A DNA stretch of 64,000 nucleotides from Hyphococcus sp. (GTDB taxonomy: Bacteria > Pseudomonadota > Alphaproteobacteria > Caulobacterales > Parvularculaceae): contig JANQJK010000016.1 of assembly GCA_028281665.1 (NCBI GenBank), positions 248,001 through 312,000 of the forward strand. The letters are read 5' to 3'. Positions 57,547 to 64,000 of this stretch are shown here, piece by piece. The position numbers were made by a program, and so were the translations under genes. Within the stretch, counting starts at the first letter, position 1. Each line of letters opens with the position of its first letter. The notes under the pieces were generated by a model. The model did no database searches. It saw only the letters and a list, made by a program, of their open reading frames with translations, and was not told the origin of the DNA.

Positions 57547-58781
57547 GCGCCGCGGCCGGGTCGCTTGTTCCGTTAAGCGAGGCACAGCGAGCAGCGTTTG
57601 CCTGGCTTGAAAAGCCGCATTTGAAAACCGTCGTTGCGGCGCTTGACCGGGCGGCGCCGGGCGGCGCGCGTTTCGTCGGCGGATGCGTGCGCGATGCGCT
57701 GCTGGGGGAGGCGCCGAAGGATTTCGATATCGCAACGACGCTGACGCCGGCGGAAACGATCGCCGCCGTAAAGGCCGCCGGGCTGCGCGCGGCGCCGACC
57801 GGGATCGATCACGGCACCGTCACGGTCATCGTCGATCATCAGGGCGTTGAAGTGACGACCCTTCGCGCCGACGTGTCGACCGACGGGCGCCGCGCAAGCG
57901 TTGCCTTTACGGATGACTGGGCGGTCGACGCGGCGCGGCGCGATTTCACCGTCAACGCGATTTATCTGACCCCGGATGGTTTCCTGTTCGACCCGGAGAA
58001 CGGGCTGGGGGATATCGAGTCCAGGACCGTGCGATTCATCGGCGACGCGGAACAGCGCATACGCGAGGACTATCTGCGGATCCTGCGGTTCTTCCGTTTC
58101 AGCGCGCGGTTCGCCCCCACCTTCGACAAGGTGGGGCTGGCGGCGGCGACAAAGCTGAAAGACGGCGTATCGATCCTCTCGGCGGAGCGGATCGGCGCGG
58201 AGTTTATGGCGATACTTTCCCTGCCGCGCGCCGTTTTCGCCCTTGACGGGATGGCGCAGACCGGCGTGCTGACGAAAATCTGGCCATCGCCAGCGCGGAT
58301 CGACGCCGTTGGCCGGCTGAAGGAGCTGGCGCCGCAGGCTGCGCCGCCGGTTGTGCTTGCGGCGTTGTTCGGCACTGCGGGCGACGGCGTGGGCGGCGCA
58401 TTGCGTTTGTCGAACGCCGAAAAAGCGATGCGGGCGGCGGCGCTCAGGGGCGCGGCGGCGGTCACGCCGGGACTTGAGGAAAAATCCGTTCGTGTCCTGA
58501 TCTATGAGCTTGGCCGCGACGTATTCTTCGATGCGGTGGCGGTCGCGGCGGCGACTGGCGCGATAGACGCGGACGAATTTTCGCGCCTTTCCGCGCTTGG
58601 CGACGGCTGGACGCCTCCGACGCAGCCTCTTTCCGGCAAGGACGTTGTCGCCTTCGGCGTCCGGCCGGGGGCGGAGGTTGCTGAAATTCTGGCGGCCGCC
58701 GAGGCCGCCTGGATTGCGGAGGACTTCCCGCCCGAGCCGCGGCCCAGCGCCATCCTCGCGGAAATTATCGCAAACCGTTGA
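57543..58781 (+). CDS. cca: CCA tRNA nucleotidyltransferase
   Basis: RFVGGCVRDALLGEAPKDFDIATTLTPAETIAAVKAAG, AARRDFTVNAIYLTPDG, RIREDYLRILRFFRFSARF. Confidence 0.95.
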   Translation: MSAAAGSLVPLSEAQRAAFAWLEKPHLKTVVAALDRAAPGGARFVGGCVRDALLGEAPKDFDIATTLTPAETIAAVKAAGLRAAPTGIDHGTVTVIVDHQGVEVTTLRADVSTDGRRASVAFTDDWAVDAARRDFTVNAIYLTPDGFLFDPENGLGDIESRTVRFIGDAEQRIREDYLRILRFFRFSARFAPTFDKVGLAAATKLKDGVSILSAERIGAEFMAILSLPRAVFALDGMAQTGVLTKIWPSPARIDAVGRLKELAPQAAPPVVLAALFGTAGDGVGGALRLSNAEKAMRAAALRGAAAVTPGLEEKSVRVLIYELGRDVFFDAVAVAAATGAIDADEFSRLSALGDGWTPPTQPLSGKDVVAFGVRPGAEVAEILAAAEAAWIAEDFPPEPRPSAILAEIIANR

Positions 58782-58858
58782 CGTTTCGGTTTGACGCGCC
58801 GGCCCTGACAGGATTTGATAAGCAAAACAATCATATCCGACAGGGAGGACTACACGCG

Positions 58859-60475
58859 ATGATGGGACTGATGATGGATCGGCCGCTTTTGACGACCGAT
58901 ATCCTGAAACATGCGGTGCGGAACTACGCTCATGTCCCGATCGTGACGAGAACGGTGGAAGGGCCGACCCACCGTTATACGATAGCAGACTCCGCCAGGC
59001 GCATTGCGCAACTTGCCAACGCACTCGCGAAAATCGGCGTCAAACGCGGCGACCGCATCGGTGTGATCGGCTGGAACACCTACCGCCAGTTCGAAATGTA
59101 TTACGCCGTGGGCGGTCTCGGCGCCGTTCTGCATACGGTCAATCCCCGTCTTGGACCGGAGAACGCAACGTTCGTGATCAATCACGCGGAAGATGACTAT
59201 CTCTTTTACGATACGACCTTCGCGCCGCTCGTTGCGGCGATGCGTCCGCACCTGAAATCCGTCAAGGACTATTTCGTTCTTTCGGACGAGGCCGGCGCGG
59301 GCGAAGCGGCAAAGGGCGCGAAGCTCTATGAAGAGTTCATCGCCGGGGAGGCGGAGACCATCGACTGGCCGGAGTTTGACGAAAACACCGCCGTCACCAT
59401 GTGTTACACCTCGGGCACGACCGGCGACCCGAAAGGCGTCGTGTACTCTCATCGCGCTTTGGTGTTGCAGGCGTTCGCCAGTGGCCTGCCGTCTGCCCTT
59501 GGCCTCAACGAAGGCGATGTGTTTCTGCCGGTTGTCCCGATGTTTCATGTCAATGCGTGGAATACGCCGTATACGTGCCTTTTAACCGGCGTCACGCAGG
59601 TGTTCCCGGGGCCGCGTCTCGACGGTGAAGGGCTGTACGAGTTGTTCGAAAGCGAGAAGGTGGTCTATTCCGCCGGCGTCCCCACCGTTTGGCTCGGTCT
59701 TTTGCAGTATCTTGAAAAAACCGGCAATAAACTGTCGACCCTGAAAGCCGGATTGTCCGGCGGGTCGGCGCTGCCGGAATCCCTTATTCGCGGCTTTGAA
59801 AAATATGGCGTCAATCTGGTGCAGGGATGGGGCATGACGGAAATGTCCCCGGTCGGCACCGTCGGAAAGTTGCCGCCGCATCTTGAAAACCTGCCGCTTG
59901 ACGAGCGTGTTCCCTATCAGCTGTTCGCCGGCCGCCCCATTCCATATGTGGATATGCGCGTTGTCGGCGAGGATGGCGCTGTGCTGCCGAATGACGGAGA
60001 GTCCGACGGAAACCTCCAGGTGCGCGGCCCGTCAATCGTCAGTTCCTATTACAAAGCGACGGAGCCGACGCTGACTGAAGACGGCTGGTTCGACACCGGC
60101 GACGTCGCCATCATTCATCCGGAAGGCTTCCTGCAAATCACCGACCGTTCGAAGGACGTCATCAAGACCGGCGGCGAGTGGGTGTCGTCGATCGACATCG
60201 AAAACGCCGCCATGATGCATCCGGGCGTCGCTCAGGCAGGCGTCATCGGCGTTCATCATCCGCGCTGGCAGGAACGTCCGCTTCTCATTGTCGTCAAGAG
60301 CGACGGCGCCGATCCGTCGTCCGAGGAAATCATCGAGTTCGTCAAACCGAAGCTGGACAAGATCGCCTGGCCCGACGCGGTTGAGTTCGTTGACGCGATC
60401 CCCCTTGGCGCGACGGGCAAGGTTCTGAAAACCGAGCTTCGCAAGATGTTCAAGGATTACAAGCTCGCCGGATAA
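58859..60475 (+). CDS. Long-chain/medium-chain fatty-acid--CoA ligase (AMP-binding)
   Basis: [72 protein letters not shown]. Confidence 0.94.
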   Translation: MMGLMMDRPLLTTDILKHAVRNYAHVPIVTRTVEGPTHRYTIADSARRIAQLANALAKIGVKRGDRIGVIGWNTYRQFEMYYAVGGLGAVLHTVNPRLGPENATFVINHAEDDYLFYDTTFAPLVAAMRPHLKSVKDYFVLSDEAGAGEAAKGAKLYEEFIAGEAETIDWPEFDENTAVTMCYTSGTTGDPKGVVYSHRALVLQAFASGLPSALGLNEGDVFLPVVPMFHVNAWNTPYTCLLTGVTQVFPGPRLDGEGLYELFESEKVVYSAGVPTVWLGLLQYLEKTGNKLSTLKAGLSGGSALPESLIRGFEKYGVNLVQGWGMTEMSPVGTVGKLPPHLENLPLDERVPYQLFAGRPIPYVDMRVVGEDGAVLPNDGESDGNLQVRGPSIVSSYYKATEPTLTEDGWFDTGDVAIIHPEGFLQITDRSKDVIKTGGEWVSSIDIENAAMMHPGVAQAGVIGVHHPRWQERPLLIVVKSDGADPSSEEIIEFVKPKLDKIAWPDAVEFVDAIPLGATGKVLKTELRKMFKDYKLAG

Positions 60476-60481
60476 AGCGCC

Positions 60482-61129
60482 TTAACGGGCCAGTCCGTTT
60501 TTCACGGCGTAAAGCGCGGCCTGGGTCCGGTCGTTGACGCCGAGTTTTGACAGGACGGTGGAAACGTACCCCTTCACCGTCCCCTCGGTGAGGCCGAGTT
60601 CGCAGGCGATCGACTTGTTGGATTTGCCCGCGGCGATCTCTTTCAGAATGTCCAGTTCCCGAGGCGTCAGGTCTTCATGAGCCAGGCGTTCGCCCGTGGC
60701 GCGACGCAATAATTGTTTCTGTACGGACGGGTGAAAGGCGGGCGCGCCGCCATGGGCGGATCGGATTGCGCGCGTGAGTTCGTCGCGCGAAACGTCTTTC
60801 AAAAGGTAGCCCATAACGCCGGCGTCCAGCGCCTCCTGCAAGCGCAGATCATCGCCGATGGCGCTGGTCAGGAGCACGACCCTTGTCGGCAATCCGGCCT
60901 TGCCGATGCGGTCGGCGGCGGCGATGCCGTCAAGTTCGGGCATGGCGACGTCCATCAGAACGATGTCCGGCGTCTCGCGCGCAACCAGCGACACGGCGTC
61001 CTCGCCGTCGACGGCTTCGCCGATGAGTTCAATGTCAGGCTGGTCGGACAGAAGCGTGCGGAGCCCCTCCCGGACGATGGCGTGATCGTCCGCGATTGCG
61101 ACGCGAATCGGCCTCGATCCCCGGGTCAT
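60482..61129 (-). CDS. NarL/FixJ-family response regulator
   Basis: IRVAIADDHAIVREGLRTLLS...DIVLMDVAMPELDGI; C-terminal LTPRELDILKEIAAGKSNKSIACELGLTEGTVKGYVSTVLSKLGVNDRTQAALYA. Confidence 0.95.
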   Translation of the reverse strand: MTRGSRPIRVAIADDHAIVREGLRTLLSDQPDIELIGEAVDGEDAVSLVARETPDIVLMDVAMPELDGIAAADRIGKAGLPTRVVLLTSAIGDDLRLQEALDAGVMGYLLKDVSRDELTRAIRSAHGGAPAFHPSVQKQLLRRATGERLAHEDLTPRELDILKEIAAGKSNKSIACELGLTEGTVKGYVSTVLSKLGVNDRTQAALYAVKNGLAR

Positions 61130-61150
61130 GCCTGTCTCCCGCGAAGCAGC

Positions 61151-61255
61151 TTACGCCACCGGCAGAGTGACCTCAACGCATACGCCGCCGCTCGAACGAT
61201 TTTCGATGGTGAGCGTTCCGCCAGCGGCGCCGGCGCGGGTTCTTGCCGATCGGCG
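61151..61255 (-). pseudogene. C-terminal remnant of a sensor histidine kinase (HATPase G2-box end)
   Basis: Frame ends RAGAAGGTLTIENRSSGGVCVEVTLPVA*, 21 nt before the RR start; upstream kinase body absent, a GLTG-like segment lies in a different frame. Confidence 0.6.
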
Positions 61256-61408
61256 CCGGTCAACCCATGGCGCCCGCCGCACCGGGCGTTTTTCCAATCT
61301 TCCCATGGCCGGGCTCTGGCAAAATGGTATAACAAATTTGGAGCATGAACGGCGCCCCGAAATCCGGTCGCCATAATCTTTGAAAAACGATCCTATTCGG
61401 AGGCGATG

Positions 61409-62200
61409 ATGCGCTGTGAGTATGTCGACGGTCCCCATGGGCAGGTTCACTTGCGGCGTTGGGCGCCAGACGGCGCATCGCTGCCGCCGTTGTTGTGCTT
61501 CCATCCCGCGCCGTTCAGCGGCTGCGCGTTCGAAGGGATAGCGCCCTTTCTCGCGCAGGACCGCGTCGTGATTGCGCCCGACTATCCCGGATATGGCGGA
61601 TCGAGCGCCATGAAGGGGGCGCCGGCCATCGGCGATTATGCGGACGCGATGATCGCAGTCGCCGAAGCTGCGGCGGGCGGCGGGCCCGTGGACGTCCTCG
61701 GGTTCCATACCGGGTGCCTTGTTGCGGCTGAAGTTGCGTTGCGCCGCCCGGAAGGCGTTCGCAAAGCCTGTCTCATCGATCTGCCGGCATTTCCGCCCGA
61801 TCAAAGCGCGCAAATGGCGGAAAAGTTTGCGGGCCCCGTCGAGATTACGCCGGACCTCGACTGCCTCGCGGCTGCGTGGAAGATGGGCTTTCTTTCGCGC
61901 ATCGAGAGTCAGTCCGTCGATCGCGCTTTCCAGATGTTTTCCGAACAGCTGCGGCCGGGACGCGCAATGAATGCCGCCTTTCACGCTGCCTTTACATATC
62001 CCTGGGCCGAACAACTTTCAAAGATTCGTGTAGAGACGCTCGTGCTGGCGACAAACTCCTCATTGCTGGAAGGCTCGCGCGCAGGGAGCAAGGTTATTCC
62101 ATCTGCACAACTGCTGGAGCGCCTCGATGTCAAACGCGCGGTTCTTGACGAAGCGGCGCAGACAATTGCGGCAGACCTCAACAATTTTCTGACAGGTTAG
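61409..62200 (+). CDS. Alpha/beta hydrolase-fold protein with atypical GFHTG nucleophile elbow
   Basis: LLCFHPAPFSGCAFEGIAPFLAQDRVVIAPDYPGYGGSS, VDVLGFHTGCLVAAEVALRRP. Confidence 0.75.
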   Translation: MRCEYVDGPHGQVHLRRWAPDGASLPPLLCFHPAPFSGCAFEGIAPFLAQDRVVIAPDYPGYGGSSAMKGAPAIGDYADAMIAVAEAAAGGGPVDVLGFHTGCLVAAEVALRRPEGVRKACLIDLPAFPPDQSAQMAEKFAGPVEITPDLDCLAAAWKMGFLSRIESQSVDRAFQMFSEQLRPGRAMNAAFHAAFTYPWAEQLSKIRVETLVLATNSSLLEGSRAGSKVIPSAQLLERLDVKRAVLDEAAQTIAADLNNFLTG

Positions 62201-62210
62201 GTGAACAACC

Positions 62211-62282
62211 GATTGGCGGCGCAACTGCCGATCTTCGGGGATCAGCGACGCCGCCTGTTATGCCCTGCGCAAAAAGTACGGG
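62211..62282 (+). mobile_element. Remnant of IS3-family OrfA (HTH segment)
   Basis: Frame reads DWRRNCRSSGISDAACYALRKKYG, compared with the usual ...CRxxGISDATxYxWRKKYG of IS3/IS407-type OrfA; no homology continues on either side. Confidence 0.5.
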
Positions 62283-62434
62283 GTGTGGCCCCCAACCGCG
62301 ATCGGAAGTGCTGGTTGACTGATAAAGCCGCACTCCAGAGGGAAACGGGGTTCAAAGGTGAGATCAAACGCTCAAAGATCTATGATCCGCCAGAATGGGG
62401 TCCGCTGCGTTTCAAGACTTCTAATCGGCATTGA

Positions 62435-62740
62435 GAAATCTACAACCACCTCATTGATACCTGCATTGAATTCGGTGAGTCCGTGGAGACGGCTATCGAG
62501 CGGGCGGGACGACGCATCCTGAGCATCGAAGACGAGATATTGTCGTTGGTGAAGACACCGCATCAAGGGACTCTAAGACCGGAATTCATGGATGGCCTGC
62601 GGAACGTCACCAAAAATAAGGCGGTGTTTTACTTTGTCGTCGATGAAGCGCAGGAAACCGTTCGGCTTCTAGCTGCCTTTTTCGGCGGGCAGGACCATCA
62701 GCGACATATGTTGTCCCGATTGCTCAATCCCTGGAGATAG
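62435..62740 (+). pseudogene. RelE/ParE-type toxin, N-terminal part interrupted by in-frame TGA (62432-62434)
   Basis: EIYNHLIDTCIEFGESVETAIERAGRRILSIEDEILSLVKTPHQGTLRPEFMDGLRNVTKNKAVFYFVVDEAQETVRLLAAFFGGQDHQRHMLSRLL. Confidence 0.7.
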
Positions 62741-62757
62741 AGAGGGCATTTTACTAA

Positions 62758-62835
62758 CACGGTGAATTCGACCGCCTCTTCACACCAGACGAATGCTGGA
62801 ACTCCTTCAAGGCGCAAAACTATGTTGCAGTTTAA
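62758..62835 (+). mobile_element. 3' end remnant of an IS630-family transposase gene
   Basis: HGEFDRLFTPDECWNSFKAQNYVAV* resembles the FTPxECxNYFxxAGY C-terminus of IS630 transposases. Confidence 0.55.
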
Positions 62836-62959
62836 TCGCCCGAGACTCTAAATGGCTTTGCCTTGAGCACCGATCTTTGAAAAACTGAAACATGCAGCCT
62901 CTCATCGCAAATGAATAGGAATATTAGCGGGCGCAGGTGTGACTCGCCTGTAAAAGTCG

Positions 62960-63007
62960 GTCACCATTTGTCACCGAAGTGTACGGATATTGGTGACATA
63001 CAGTGAC
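62960..63007. repeat. Nested GTGAC-type inverted/direct repeat
   Basis: GTCACCatttGTCACC ... 16 nt ... GGTGACatacaGTGAC; arms 13/16 complementary. Confidence 0.6.
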
Positions 63008-63237
63008 AGGAGCGGACAGGCCCCTGACGTCAATGCAGCCTTGCGCCAGCTAGATAGATACTACCAAAAGCTTCGAATAATCAGCCTTCTTAGGAGGCGG
63101 ATTGTACAGCTTTTCTATATCCAGAAGCCTGTTCCAGTCTGAAATCACCTCTAAAAACCGGTTCAAGGCATCTCCCGCAAGTGACGCCAGAACCAGCGGC
63201 TGTTTTCAGATCGAACGCAGCGCGGCGTGGGCCGACC

Positions 63238-64000
63238 CTAAAGGAACCGCGCCACGACATCCTTGTAGGATCGCGACAGTTTCAATTCCTGGCCGTTGTC
63301 GAGGATGAGGAAGTATTCGCCATTGGAATGGGGGTGGAGTTCCTTGACCTTGCTGACGTTGACGATGGCGGAACGATGCACCCGCTGGAACCGGGACGGA
63401 TCAAGGCGCTGCGTCAACGCTTTCATGGTTTCACGAATGATGTGTGTCTTGCCGCCGGCGTGAATGCACATATAGTCGCCTGCCGCATCGATCCATTCTA
63501 TTTCATCCGCATCAAGAACAACTACTTTGGAGCCGTCCTTAAAGGAAAGACGCTCCGAATACCGTTCTTTCTCCGCCCAGTCCGGGTCCGCGATCAGTTC
63601 CTTGATCCGGTCCTGTTCGTCCTCGGAAAGCGAGGCGAGAAGCTCGACAAGTTTTGATTCGCGCGTGAGCGCCGCTTTTGAGTGAAGCGCTTCCCTGATC
63701 CGGTGGATCGCGTCTTTGAGGCGCTCCTCTTCAACGGGCTTGACGATATAGTCGAGCGCGTTCGCTTCGAAAGCGTCGATTGCGAACTTGTCGTAAGCGG
63801 TCACGAAAATGAACAGCGGCGCCGGCGCGCCGATCAACGCACGCACCACGCCGAACCCGTCAAGGCCGGGCATCTGGATATCAAGAAACACAACGTCCGG
63901 CGTCCTTGCGCGAATCTCCTTGACGGCTTCGCGGCCGTTGGCGCATTCGCCGACAATGTCGACTTCCGGAAACTCGGCAAGCCTCATTTTCAGGCCGCGC
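63238..64000 (-). CDS. LytTR-family response regulator (5' end outside window)
   Basis: Receiver ...RGLKMRLAEFPEVDIVGECANGREAV...PDVVFLDIQMPGLDGFGVV; C-terminal LytTR EIEWIDAAGDYMCIHAGGKTHIIRETMKAL...FQRVHRSAIVNVSKV; frame open to the window edge. Confidence 0.93.
   Translation of the reverse strand, partial: RGLKMRLAEFPEVDIVGECANGREAVKEIRARTPDVVFLDIQMPGLDGFGVVRALIGAPAPLFIFVTAYDKFAIDAFEANALDYIVKPVEEERLKDAIHRIREALHSKAALTRESKLVELLASLSEDEQDRIKELIADPDWAEKERYSERLSFKDGSKVVVLDADEIEWIDAAGDYMCIHAGGKTHIIRETMKALTQRLDPSRFQRVHRSAIVNVSKVKELHPHSNGEYFLILDNGQELKLSRSYKDVVARFL

Noticed and set aside
57573-59024. 483-aa - strand ORF opposite cca and the acyl-CoA ligase
   Set aside because: Arg-rich antisense of two well-supported + strand genes crossing an intergenic junction.
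1-64000. CRISPR arrays, rRNA operon, tRNA genes, complete IS elements, biosynthetic gene cluster
   Set aside because: No regularly spaced repeats, no 16S/23S/5S or tRNA cloverleaf sequence noticed, and no intact transposase. Absence is by eye only and should be confirmed with tRNAscan-SE, barrnap and ISEScan.

Overview
This is a 64-kb high-GC alphaproteobacterial chromosomal window, in the style of Caulobacterales/Parvularculales-related lineages. Most of it is dense housekeeping sequence. In order it carries: upp (5' end off-window); a questin-oxidase-like gene; a DsbA-like thioredoxin; an M48 protease; rne; amiC; PBP1A; prfB (with an intact programmed +1 frameshift site); a lipoprotein-type agmatine/peptidylarginine deiminase homologue; nuoJKLMN-birA-coaX-rnj-DUF1467; mgtE; an SpmX-like GH24 protein; mipZ; pyk; tyrosine-catabolism genes (maiA, hpd, MarR regulator); cutA; queC-queE-queD; a MoxR/DUF58/BatA-DUF4159 operon; sppA; CoA pyrophosphatase; CCA-adding enzyme; an acyl-CoA ligase; a NarL-type response regulator; and a LytTR response regulator running off the right edge. 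The items most worth a second look are: (1) a candidate intergenic small RNA at about 38.78-38.86 kb, with two tandem hairpins exposing C-rich anti-Shine-Dalgarno-like loops and a GC-stem/T-tract terminator; (2) a PEP-CTERM-like gene apparently split by one base in a homopolymer; (3) a stand-alone protein resembling a piece of phage VapE/primase next to hpd; (4) a decayed patch at 61.1-63.0 kb with a truncated histidine kinase, an IS3 orfA remnant, a stop-interrupted RelE/ParE toxin, an IS630 3' remnant and an unusual GTGAC dyad; (5) several palindromic operator candidates. I saw no CRISPR array, rRNA, tRNA or complete mobile element. All family calls come from reading the translations by eye; no database search was run.
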